From the NCBI GenBank assembly GCA_964478775.1, contig CAYZJC010000019.1:1-30582 (forward strand): DNA of 30,582 nt, in the 5' to 3' direction. The notes under the pieces were generated by a model. That model saw only the letters and a program-made list of their open reading frames with translations. It did no database searches and had not been told where the DNA came from. The translations under genes were made by a program, and so were the position numbers. The DNA comes from PNMQ01 sp964478775. Its GTDB lineage: Bacteria; Pseudomonadota; Alphaproteobacteria; Paracaedibacterales; CAIOTO01. This document shows, piece by piece, positions 18,511 through 27,700 of this stretch. Numbering within the stretch: the stretch's first letter is position 1; every line of letters begins with the position of its first letter.

Positions 18511-18927
18511 ATGTTGGAAATTAAATCAATCAAACCACAAATGATTAAAACAACATTACCAATTAAAAAGAAAAAAGCAGCTAGCGAACACTTTTTGCAT
18601 GAAGATGACACGCAAGTTGACCAGTTTTCATCTGCTGCAAAAATGGCCTTAACTTCACTGAGTATAGATCCATTATTTGCCCAGCTCAATGACCAAGGTG
18701 ATAGACAACGTGCCGTTATGGCTGGTCTGCAATTATTAGATGAATTAGATAAATTACGCGCAATGCTTTTAAATGGCCAGGCACAAAATCAAACGATTTT
18801 AACATTAGAACAAATCAAAACCCAAGTTGAACAATTAAGCAGCATCCACCCCGACCCACAAATGCAACACATCCTACTGGAAATTGAAACAAGAGCTGTG
18901 GTCGAACTTGCAAAACTGGGTCGTTAG
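18511..18927 (+). CDS. fliX: FliX-like class II flagellar assembly regulator
   Basis: This protein has 138 residues from ATG 18511; a GTG at 18499 is an alternative with no better ribosome site. The N-terminus is basic and probably disordered. The C-terminal part matches the FliX pattern: AGLQLLDELDKLRAMLLNG, then DPQMQHILLEIETRAVVEL followed by AKLGR, the ending that marks the family. In Caulobacter FliX links completion of the class II flagellar basal body to the activity of the regulator FlbD. No other flagellar gene was recognised in this window, so the gene is isolated here and could act on genes elsewhere or be a remnant. It overlaps by four bases, stop to stop, with the convergent RHH_4 gene. 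Confidence 0.75.
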   Translation: MLEIKSIKPQMIKTTLPIKKKKAASEHFLHEDDTQVDQFSSAAKMALTSLSIDPLFAQLNDQGDRQRAVMAGLQLLDELDKLRAMLLNGQAQNQTILTLEQIKTQVEQLSSIHPDPQMQHILLEIETRAVVELAKLGR

Positions 18928-19160
18928 GATTCATCCATTGTAGAGCTATTAGTTTTTTTGCTTTGTAGATAATTTAAGCACAACACGCGCAAATGGCTTG
19001 CAAGGTTTGTATTCTTTCTATGACAGTCTTCATAAGTGATAAGACCTTGTAGGGAAAGTGATCTTTCCCTGGCGATGACTTGCAGAACTTGCCAAAATTC
19101 ATTTTCCAACTTGATGCTGGTGGCATGACCTGATAAACAAAATGATTTTTTATAAAGCAT
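18924..19160 (-). CDS. Ribbon-helix-helix (RHH_4-type) domain protein
   Basis: This 78-residue protein matches the RHH_4 family of alphaproteobacteria: KSFCLSGHATSIKLENEFWQ, then ARERSLSLQGLITY, then NLASHLRVLCLNYLQ. The family is a small ribbon-helix-helix fold expected to bind DNA as a dimer or act as an arylsulfotransferase-like regulator; most members have no assigned target. No clear ribosome site precedes ATG 19160. Its stop codon overlaps that of the convergent FliX-like gene by four bases. No antitoxin or toxin partner is adjacent. Confidence 0.8.
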   Translation of the reverse strand: MLYKKSFCLSGHATSIKLENEFWQVLQVIARERSLSLQGLITYEDCHRKNTNLASHLRVLCLNYLQSKKTNSSTMDES

Positions 19161-19727
19161 AATTGTGACAAGATTTTTTCACTGGAAGGATCTTAAACGA
19201 GTGTATAGAAAAGACGAAGTCATGCATAGAGGAAAGTATAGGGGCTGGGAACAGACGTCTTTTTTAAACATGTGTCGCATGCCATGCGTGGGCGCAATAC
19301 TATTTTATACTCCCTCAGGGAAAATCCCATATTGCAAGAACAGGCTAAAGAACAAAATGAGTTCATTTTTTTTCATCACCCATTCAAGTGTGATTGAAAT
19401 CTTTAAAATAATATTAAAACGTGCTTATAGTGTTTTTAAAAATAAATTATTTACCACAAACAAGTGTTTTTCTCAAGGTTGAAAAAACAATGCGTTTTCA
19501 ACCAATGCGTTTTATTGAAAAAAATTTAAAAAACAAAGCAATTAAAAACTAACAACATCAAAATTATAAAAATAAAACTTCTTAAAATGATTTTTTAATA
19601 AAATTTAATTACGTTTTTCCGATTTTTAAACCTACAGTTGAAAAATTAAAAAAAATGCAACTTAACTTTTCCTTAAAAATCATGCATTTTATCGTTAATG
19701 ACTGACTCAAGAAACGGACAAAAGAAA
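19161..19727. other. AT-rich intergenic region without a convincing gene
   Basis: About 570 bp. A 105-codon frame on the plus strand (19165-19482) is open, but has no family likeness, no clear ribosome site and odd composition. The second half is very rich in A and T. The only clear structure is the short inverted and direct repeat at 19477-19513. Confidence 0.6.
19477..19513. repeat. Short inverted repeat overlapping an 11-bp direct repeat
   Basis: GGTTGAAAA (19477-19485) and TTTTCAACC (19495-19503) are perfect 9-bp arms around 9 bases. CAATGCGTTTT occurs at 19488-19498 and again at 19503-19513, 15 bp apart. It could be an operator or a weak hairpin; there is no evidence which. Confidence 0.55.
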
Positions 19728-20069
19728 ATGAGCTACCCACAAGTTATAGTTTCAAAAGTACCACGCCCATCACGTAACTTTCAAATCAGTATGCTAAAGG
19801 CATTGCAGGAAAGGTTTCAACAAATCATACAATTACCCTATCGCGCAGGAAAGCAATCTGGGCAACACCTTCAACTTTCCAAACAATTACTCATTGATAT
19901 CCGACATGTCATTTTATATCACACATTTGACTATGATATCAAAAAACAACTCATGCAAAACACAAATTCTATTATTGCTTACATTCAAGCATTTATGCAA
20001 AGTATTGCACTCAAAAACCAATACTACAAGCATGCACACATGAAAGAGGTCAGAGAAATTGGCTATTAA
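19728..20069 (+). CDS. Small hypothetical protein
   Basis: This protein has 113 residues if started at ATG 19728 (MSYPQVIVSKVPRPSRNF); an upstream ATG at 19698 would add 10 residues. A weak CGGA lies about 10 bases before 19728. The sequence is basic and Gln/His-rich, predicted mostly helical, with no signal peptide or membrane segment and no Cys. I do not recognise a family. It lies downstream of the FliX-like/RHH region on the plus strand, is preceded by long AT-rich DNA, and is followed by a possible terminator at 20225-20281. Confidence 0.55.
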   Translation: MSYPQVIVSKVPRPSRNFQISMLKALQERFQQIIQLPYRAGKQSGQHLQLSKQLLIDIRHVILYHTFDYDIKKQLMQNTNSIIAYIQAFMQSIALKNQYYKHAHMKEVREIGY

Positions 20070-20224
20070 AAATGAGTGTCGCTGTGACTTTTTAAAGATT
20101 GGAAGCGCATAAGTGGTTTGTGACAAATGCATACGAAGAGCAAACCCTCAATCCTTCCTCAGATATGCCAGGCTCAAGCAAGATATAATGAAAATAAAAA
20201 GAACTTGATTACAAAGCCGGCATC

Positions 20225-20281
20225 TCCTGCTGTTTCCTTAGCAAACAAAAACAATAAAATTTAGGAACAGCAGGACTTTTT
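20225..20281 (+). terminator. Long inverted repeat, probable bidirectional terminator
   Basis: TCCTGCTGTTTCC (20225-20237) pairs with GGAACAGCAGGA (20264-20275) with one bulged T, around a loop of 26 bases. CTTTTT follows on the plus side. It lies between the small hypothetical gene and the convergent 757-residue protein, whose stop is 33 bases away, so it may serve both. Confidence 0.55.
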
Positions 20282-20313
20282 CAATAAGATAAAATTTATT
20301 TTTCTTACTTCAT

Positions 20314-22587
20314 CTAACCAACACTTGGGCGTACAGGTTTTGCATTCATTAATTTATCTCTCGCAAGTAGAATTTGTGCTCTTAAATAGTGAGGCACGTA
20401 ATCCTTCCATTGTGGCAAAGTCAAAGCCCCACCAAAATCACTCAGTACCGTAATCAGTTCACCGTCTTTGTAAAACGAAACAGAGTTTGGAAGCTTCACA
20501 ATTGTATGTGAACCTTTTCCATCACGCGTTTCGCATCCCATGGCAATATAATAGGCAATCAAATCATCTCGCTCAAATTTCCAAGTATTTGTTACTATTG
20601 CATCTTCAACTTTTAAGGCTTTTTTGCCTTTTAATTGAAATAAACTTTGGACAGTAGCATCCTGTGCAGATTCTGGGAGAATGGTTTGAGCTGGCGCAGT
20701 TTCAGCAGACTGATATGCCTCAAGTTCTGTAGCGCTCATTTTCCCATCCTGATCGCGTTCTGCTTCTATATCTGTTTTAGCTTGGCGTTCTGCTTGCGCG
20801 GCTTCGTGACGTGCCAATCTTTCAAGTTTTTCTTGCTCGGCAGACGCTTGCATTATAGATGCATCATCTATTAAATGACTTGCAGCCTGGGCAGCGTTAT
20901 TACGTTGCTGTTTTTTCTTTGTCATTTTTTGTTCACGCAAAGTTTCAGCTTGGTCCTTATGAGCTTTCTCTTGTGCTGTTTCATTAGCACTTGTTGTTAA
21001 GTGGTCATGAATTTCAGTTACAATTTCATTGCGTGTCTTTTTAGACTTTTGTTTGGATGCTGTTTTTTTCTTTTCTTCATTTTCAAGTACGATTAACTCG
21101 TCGAAATTTCCTTGTATACAACTTGCAAATGCTGATAGGTAACGTGTTAAGATGCTAAATTCTTCCCCAATTTCATTACAAACGAGTTTAAAAGCAGCAA
21201 TGCGTGCGAGCGCCCCTTCAACATCACCCGTTTGTAAAAAAATTAAAGGATGCTCAACAAAAACCTCATGCAAACATTTTGCATGATCAATACTTTTATA
21301 AGCTTTATAAGCGTGTGTAAGTTTTTCAGTCAATGATATTTCTGTGCTTTTAACAATCTGATTCTCATCTTTCCGACTCATTTCAAATAATCGATTCTCG
21401 AAAGTGATAATTTCCGTCGATAAATTTTCTAGAGCCGTCTTGTTCTTTTTATTTTTGGATAGCCACAAGTGTATTGAAGTAAAGAGTCTATCCCCTTCAG
21501 TTACAAATTCAGTTCTTCTATTTTTAGTATGAATAGCAGCATGGTTTAACGCATTTTTTCTAATTTTCAGATATTCCTCTTTTCCTTTTCTTCCCGGAAT
21601 TCTTTCAGCTTCTTTCATTCTTGTCCAATTTTGAATCATCCTTAGAATTTCCGTGTTATCTGTATTTAATTGATTGCTGTCAACTAGACTCTTGTAAATA
21701 GATTGGATTTTAGATAGTAATTTTTTATTTTCATGGGTTGAATTAGTATTCCATAGTGTCTTATATAATAAAATATTCTCAACTAATAAAGTGTTTTTTG
21801 TGTAAGTTGTCTTAAATTTAGTCTCATTAGAATTGATGGTCTTTTCTAAATTGTCACACTTAATTTCATTTTGTAGGGCCCTTAGTTGCTTCATTCTGTC
21901 TAATGAAGACTCACCAAACATTATTGCGGCTTTTATATATTTTATAAATGCATCTTGTGGGGCATGGATAGCAGCTAAATCATTTCCATAAATGTTCATT
22001 GAAAAAAAGTCTAGGCAGTATAAATGTGCCTCGAATTCATGTGTAGGAATTGTATTTGGTGCAAACAATCTGAAATATTTTCTAAAGTTTTCAATTAAAG
22101 TGATTAAATATTCACCAGACTGAGATTTGTCAGGGCTTTGATTATGCATTTCGCGAAGAGATAATACCTGCATTTCAATATTTTGAAACCAGAACTGTTC
22201 GATCTCTTGTGCAGAAACGAGTTGAGGCATTACAAAGGAATTACTACATATTTTCAAAATTTTATCTACTTGATGGCTACTATATAAATCAAAAAGATTT
22301 TTTACAAACTCTGTCATTTGCCGTGTTGATGAAAAGGATATTTCTCTTGTCGAAGGTAAGTTTGCTTCTAGGCCGCAGTATATTCGAACTCTGTTAGGGG
22401 CTGTACTTGAATAGCCATAAGGTGTAGCAATGACTTGAGGTGTATTCGTAATTCCCTCAACCTTTCGCATATCTTCACTCATTTCAATAACCGGTAATGG
22501 TGTTTCATTTTGGTCTACTGTCAGTGCAAAACTATTACTAGTGCTTAATGCTGCGCAAGTGCATAAAATTAAAGACAATCTATTCAT
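20314..22587 (-). CDS. Large exported protein with EF-hand-like loop and C-terminal HicA-like domain
   Basis: This 757-residue protein has a signal peptide (about residues 1-21, hydrophobic LSLILCTCAALSTSNSFA). Residues about 25-500 are mainly helical with no recognised domain. Residues about 505-610 are Lys/Glu/Gln/Ala-rich, likely coiled coil or extended helix. At 610-621, ERDQDGKMSATE fits an EF-hand loop (acidic at 3, 5 and 12, Gly at 6, Met at 8), with Glu instead of Asp at position 1. Residues about 668-745 resemble the HicA fold: a helix, then MGCETRDGKGSH with the GSH motif at 692-694, a strand-rich stretch, and a closing helix. HicA proteins are normally cytoplasmic mRNA interferases, so one behind a signal peptide is odd. 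The domain call is by motif only. It is divergent from the SPOR gene. Confidence 0.75.
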   Translation of the reverse strand: MNRLSLILCTCAALSTSNSFALTVDQNETPLPVIEMSEDMRKVEGITNTPQVIATPYGYSSTAPNRVRIYCGLEANLPSTREISFSSTRQMTEFVKNLFDLYSSHQVDKILKICSNSFVMPQLVSAQEIEQFWFQNIEMQVLSLREMHNQSPDKSQSGEYLITLIENFRKYFRLFAPNTIPTHEFEAHLYCLDFFSMNIYGNDLAAIHAPQDAFIKYIKAAIMFGESSLDRMKQLRALQNEIKCDNLEKTINSNETKFKTTYTKNTLLVENILLYKTLWNTNSTHENKKLLSKIQSIYKSLVDSNQLNTDNTEILRMIQNWTRMKEAERIPGRKGKEEYLKIRKNALNHAAIHTKNRRTEFVTEGDRLFTSIHLWLSKNKKNKTALENLSTEIITFENRLFEMSRKDENQIVKSTEISLTEKLTHAYKAYKSIDHAKCLHEVFVEHPLIFLQTGDVEGALARIAAFKLVCNEIGEEFSILTRYLSAFASCIQGNFDELIVLENEEKKKTASKQKSKKTRNEIVTEIHDHLTTSANETAQEKAHKDQAETLREQKMTKKKQQRNNAAQAASHLIDDASIMQASAEQEKLERLARHEAAQAERQAKTDIEAERDQDGKMSATELEAYQSAETAPAQTILPESAQDATVQSLFQLKGKKALKVEDAIVTNTWKFERDDLIAYYIAMGCETRDGKGSHTIVKLPNSVSFYKDGELITVLSDFGGALTLPQWKDYVPHYLRAQILLARDKLMNAKPVRPSVG

Positions 22588-22624
22588 TAAAAGACTCTAT
22601 GTTGAAGGTTTTTATTCATTATTA

Positions 22625-22653
22625 TGTATACAAAATCTAAAAAGGATATACAA
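22625..22653 (-). promoter_or_regulatory. Predicted promoter of the 757-residue exported protein
   Basis: Read on the minus strand, TTGTAT (22653-22648), 17-bp spacer, TATACA (22630-22625), ending about 38 bases before the ATG. Confidence 0.4.
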
Positions 22654-22748
22654 GATTTATTATTTGTTTTATCATATACAATTAAGAATGATTCATCATT
22701 TTTTCAAACCAAGTGGCAGCTTGTGTAGATTTATGCTGTAAGATTCGC

Positions 22749-22754
22749 TATAAT
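22749..22754 (+). promoter_or_regulatory. Possible -10 element of the SPOR protein gene
   Basis: A perfect TATAAT, 76 bases before the ATG at 22831. No good -35 box stands at 16-18 bp; TTGTGT lies 22 bp upstream. The region is the divergent spacer between two exported or membrane protein genes. Confidence 0.35.
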
Positions 22755-22830
22755 TTGTCAAAATGCATCCTCCTTAGTGGTGTCGCCTTCAATAAAATAT
22801 TTTTAAATTAGTCAAACAGGTCACTCTTTT

Positions 22831-24705
22831 ATGTCAAAATTATCTTTTCTCTTTGGTCGGAAAACAAAAACAACTGAACAAAAGCCTGAGCCAAGGCTTT
22901 CAAACCAAATGCCATATCAAACACATGATCATGAGATGAGGCAAAACCCACAACGTTCCCATAGGTTTGACCCCACACCTTATGATGATGACCCGCAAGT
23001 GCAAAGAACTGCACCTTATTTAAGGTCGCCTACCTTAGAGCAAAATAACCCATCTTTCTCTCAGCCAGACTATGGCATGAACAGGAGGGGAGGTGAAGAA
23101 TATCAACCACAAGAAGCATACCCTGCGCAGCCACCAAGGATGCAGTCCAACAGGCCCACAAGATCTCAACCCGCATCCCAAACATATGATTTATTTGAAG
23201 ACTTGTCTTTTGTGCAAACACAAGATGTTGTGGATGAATTACCATATAATAATGACTTTGAATTTAATTACACCCCGCGATCAAGGGACGAAATGTATGA
23301 AGCAACGCAGCATCCTGCGCCTCAGCCAATGGGACAGCAAGTCTCGGGTGGGGGCAATAGGCCATATCCTCCTCAACCACAGTTTAGTCATGCATCTTAT
23401 GACCCAAGAATGGGGGGAGGGCAACATTCCCATCCGCATCCGGCTTCGCCTCAGCAAATGTATCAAGACTCTCGTTATCAAGAGCCTTACCCTCATGACC
23501 CGCGCATGCATGGTAGTTCAGCATATTCACAACAGCCTCAAGGGCTGAATGCACACTATCCCCAGTCTATTGAGCATCCCCAGCAACGCCCTTACTACCC
23601 TAATCATTTCCCAAATGACGAAACGTTTGAGCAAGCCCAGTATCATGAGGAAAGCGAGCCGTATGGTTATGCGTCACCTCAAGAAATGCAAGATCAAAGA
23701 AATTTTACACAAGCAAGCCAACCTCAGCAACATCAAAGTGCTCCCCCAGCTCAACGTTCCCCCTTACACAGTGTAACCTCACGGTTTATGCGCGAAGAGG
23801 AAACAGCTGAACAAGAGGCGGCTTTTCAACCTCAACAACGATATTATCAAGATAATGTAGGCAAACCTCCACTTGACAAACACCCCCAAGAAGAGAAATT
23901 TAAAGCTTCGCTAAAATTGGTGATTTCAATTACAGGGCTTGTTTTAGTGACAGGTGTCGTATGGGGAGCCTATAAATGGTTTTCACAAACCACTTCACAA
24001 GGTCCTGTTTTAATTACGGCACCTAGCACCCCGTTAAAAGCACGACCAGATACCCCAGGTGGAACAAGTTTTCCTTATCAAGACAAATTGGTCTATGACA
24101 GATTATTGCCGCAAACCCATGAAAAAGGTGAGGACGTTGAAAAGTTATTGCCAGACCCTGAAATTCAAGTGGTTGAGCCTCCTGTCTATGAAGAAGTTGT
24201 ACCTGTACAAGTACCTGTGCCAGTGCAAGTCGCTGAATCCACAACACCGCTACCACAACACCAACCTTTGCAGCCCCAACAAGCGACACAAAACCCTGCT
24301 GCGATTGCCATTGATGCGCAAAATCAAGAGCTCCCTACCAAGATACCGCAGCCGGTTGCCCAAACTCAACCAAACGAAATAGTCGCAGCACCTTTGCAAC
24401 CTAGTGTTCGTGCAGAGGTTGCGACACAAAGTTCTCAAGTGCTCCCTGTTCAAGTGCAAGAAGGCAACTATATGGTCTTATTGGGTACACTGCCTTCAAA
24501 AGAAAAAGCCACGACTGAAAAGCAACGCTTACAAAAAAAGTTTAAAAAGCACCTCAACACTAATGTTTTGGTAAAGTCAACAACCTTATCAAATGGTAAG
24601 ACAGCTTATAAACTTGTGGCACGCCAATCATTTCCTTCAAAAGAAGCTGCTGATTCCTTTTGCAAAAAACTAGATGGAACGTCTTGTCGTTCGATTAAAG
24701 AATAA
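22831..24705 (+). CDS. SPOR domain membrane protein
   Basis: This 624-residue protein begins with a cytoplasmic N-terminal region (about 1-355) that is low in complexity and very rich in Pro, Gln, His, Tyr and Asp, likely disordered. A single membrane helix follows at about 362-382 (LVISITGLVLVTGVVWGAY), then a periplasmic Pro/Gln/Val linker with VPVQVPVPVQV. A C-terminal SPOR domain covers about 545-624, starting GNYMVLLGTLPSKEKA and ending near CRSIKE. SPOR domains bind glycan strands lacking side peptides at division septa, so a role in cell division or wall remodelling is likely. Layout is like FtsN-type alphaproteobacterial SPOR proteins, but the identity cannot be fixed from this. CAGG lies 10 bases before the ATG. 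It is convergent with addA. Confidence 0.88.
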   Translation: MSKLSFLFGRKTKTTEQKPEPRLSNQMPYQTHDHEMRQNPQRSHRFDPTPYDDDPQVQRTAPYLRSPTLEQNNPSFSQPDYGMNRRGGEEYQPQEAYPAQPPRMQSNRPTRSQPASQTYDLFEDLSFVQTQDVVDELPYNNDFEFNYTPRSRDEMYEATQHPAPQPMGQQVSGGGNRPYPPQPQFSHASYDPRMGGGQHSHPHPASPQQMYQDSRYQEPYPHDPRMHGSSAYSQQPQGLNAHYPQSIEHPQQRPYYPNHFPNDETFEQAQYHEESEPYGYASPQEMQDQRNFTQASQPQQHQSAPPAQRSPLHSVTSRFMREEETAEQEAAFQPQQRYYQDNVGKPPLDKHPQEEKFKASLKLVISITGLVLVTGVVWGAYKWFSQTTSQGPVLITAPSTPLKARPDTPGGTSFPYQDKLVYDRLLPQTHEKGEDVEKLLPDPEIQVVEPPVYEEVVPVQVPVPVQVAESTTPLPQHQPLQPQQATQNPAAIAIDAQNQELPTKIPQPVAQTQPNEIVAAPLQPSVRAEVATQSSQVLPVQVQEGNYMVLLGTLPSKEKATTEKQRLQKKFKKHLNTNVLVKSTTLSNGKTAYKLVARQSFPSKEAADSFCKKLDGTSCRSIKE

Positions 24706-24717
24706 CGGCTTTCAACT

Positions 24718-24756
24718 GTTAAGTGAACCTGCCCTGCTGTAGACGGTTGACTTAAC
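24718..24756. repeat. Inverted repeat between the convergent SPOR and addA genes
   Basis: GTTAAGTGAACC (24718-24729) and GGTTGACTTAAC (24745-24756) pair over 12 positions with one G-G mismatch, loop 15. There is no T run on either side. It overlaps the addA stop codon and may act as a weak bidirectional terminator. Confidence 0.4.
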
Positions 24757-27700
24757 ACACCTCTTCAATGATGCCACTATCAACCCATAGCAATATTTTG
24801 CGAATTGGTTTTGTTTTTATACCACTCAGTGCCATTGCATATTTTTCAAGCTGCTGATAGTACTTTGTAAAGGTGGTTTTTGTGGTAAGGCCTCGTTTTC
24901 CCGTTTTAAAGTCGATAATAATAAGAGAAGCGGGTGTTTCCACGCAATAATCTAAACGGATTAAGTTTCCCATATGTGAAAGGCTCATTTCACAAACGCT
25001 GGTGGCGGTGCTTTCATTTTTTAATTGCGCAAAGAAAGATTGGCAAGTGGGGTGGTGCCACACATCTAACACACGCGCAATATCAATATGGGTCAAACCT
25101 AGTTTCTTACCTTTGTCCGTTAGCAAAGTTTTAAAAGTCACTTGGTTTGTTATGACGTGAGACAAGCGTTCACACACTTCAAAAAGAGCATGAATCATTT
25201 CACCTCGTTTTGCAAGTATGGATGCAGACATTCCGTCTTCATGTGAAATTTCAGCTAGATTAAGCGAAGTCAATGTTGATGTATAGTCTTTTTTTAAAGA
25301 TATTTTTATTTGTGTTAGCGGTGAAGGAACATGAGTCATTGCATCCTTAAAAAGTTTTAATTCTTTAGCTATATTGGTGGGCTTCTCATTTAAAGGCGTT
25401 GAAATAATTAGTTTTTCATCTGCTTGTTGTTGACGTATTTCATGAAAAGATGTGGAGGGGAGATCTTTTAATGAAGCTGTTATTCCCTTTGCCCAATCAC
25501 CTTGACCAATGACCCACAGTCCATCACGTGCACGTGTTAAGGCCACATATAAAAGTCTGTTGCGCTCCTCTTGGGCACTATCTTTAATGTCTTGCGTTAA
25601 CAATGCTAAAGAGGGGTGTTTTAGATTAGCTAAGGGTCTTAAACAAAAAACGGGGTGAGTCATATGGTCTGGCAATGTTAAGTTTTTTGGCCAAATGATT
25701 TTATCTTGGGTAAGTGTTTGCACACTTTTTCTGTCTATAAGCAATACACAAGGGGCTTCAAGGCCTTTAGACCCATGAATAGTCATTAAACGAACACCTG
25801 TTGGTTTGGTGTTTTCTCGCTTTAAAAGCGGCAAAGATTCCTCTAAGCTTTCTAACATGGCTGACAAAGTTGGGCATTGTTGTTGTCGTTCGTGCACTAA
25901 GGTCAGTATGGCGTCAACAATGATTTTAGCATCCCTACCAAGGCGTTCTTGCATATGGTGTAGTTGTGCGCGTGTAATGTGTGACAACAGATGATACGGT
26001 GTTTCATAATCTACAAGTTTAAGCCACGTTTTGAGGGTTGTCACACAGTCTTGAAATAGAGTTGCGTTTGGCGATTGTTCACCTTGGGCATGTTGTTGCA
26101 GCGCCCCCCATAAAGATGTCGTGCGATTAGCCCCAATTTCAAGTAACAGCTCTTCAGTAAGACCTTTCCCCTTATTAATAAATGGGCTTTTAAGCAGATG
26201 GCATAACGACCAGTCATCAGACGGTAATGACAAAAATTTAAGAATAGCCATCAAGTCAGCCACAATTAAATTGCTATCAAGTTTTAATTGGTCTATGCCT
26301 TCTGTTGGGATATGAAGACGGTTTAAGGCTTTTATAATTAAAGGGGCAAGGGCACCTCTTGAACGTAACAAAATCAAAATATCTTGCGGTTGAACGGGTT
26401 GATTTGTTGAAGGTGAAACCCAAGTAGATGCCAAAAGTTCTTGAACACGCAAAGCAACACTAGTGGCTAGTTTTTGATCACCACTTTGTTTGATGGTGTA
26501 ATGGGTCATAATATCCCACAAAAAAGAAGTCTGCTGAAGATTATCATCCATTAAATCATCTGGCGAGGGTTCAGCTTTATCAGTGAGCGTGCTTTGTTGG
26601 TCATCATCAGTGAGCGTGTCGCATTCAACCCACCCATTATCTGTACGGTGTGCACTATGGTTCACTTGTGGCATACCCATTTTAAAAATAGTGTCATGGT
26701 CTGATGCTGAGGAAGATTTAATGGAAGAATTAAACACCTGGTCAACAACACTTAAAATTTGTTTTGTCGTTCTGTATGATTTATCTAATGTAATTGAGGT
26801 GAATTCGTGATTGCGTTCAATTAATAAGGCACGCAACTTATCTTCCATCAGCTCAAAAATTTCAGGTGCTGCCCCCTGAAACCCATAAATAGATTGTTTA
26901 AGGTCACCCACAACAAACAAAGAACGGTGAGGGGTGTCCCACGAAATGAAGAGTTGTACAAGCTGATAAATAAATTGCCACTGTTCAAGGCTATTGTCTT
27001 GTGCTTCATCAACTAATATGTGTTCAATAATATAATCTAATCGCTGATGGATATATGAAAGATCCAAGTCGTCAGACAATAACGCTAAGCCATGTAAAAT
27101 TAAGTCATGATAATCCAATAAATTAAGTGTGGTTTTTTGAGTGGTGTAATGTTCTAAGACTGCTTGAACAATTGTCCAAAACTGACCATTGTGAGCAATC
27201 CAATTTTTAAGTAGTTCTAATTGCTTTGCTTGATAAAGGCAATTGGCATGGTGGATAAGGTCTTGTGCTATATCGGGGTGTTTTTTTTGAAAGGCTGCGC
27301 TTAGTAAACGGCTATATAGCGTTCCATCTTTTTTGGTAATGGCTTTAAAAAAGGCCTCATCACCCGCACTTAATGCCTTGGCAAGCTCTTCTTCCTTTTG
27401 TGCATCAAACGACCTTAAGGTGTGTATACAGCTTTGCCTATAGGCCTCATCAACATTGAAAGCACTATAGGAAAGGGCGCCTTCTTCATCTGCTATCAGG
27501 TTTGCCTCAAGCATTTCTTCATAGGCTTTAGCTGTTGGAACAATACGCGCTAAGCTTCTGACTTTGTGCCAATTTTGAAAGGTTTGGATAAGGGTATCTT
27601 TAAAAACACCCTCACCATATTGCAACGAAAGACACGCAATAGCTTCAACGCAGTCTTGCTTTGTTGTATCTAGCAACACCTCATTAAGGGCTTGCGTTAA

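Noticed and set aside
19165..19482. Open frame of 105 codons on the plus strand
   Set aside because: No family likeness, no clear ribosome site, and odd composition with long runs of Phe/Lys/Cys; it lies in AT-rich spacer DNA.
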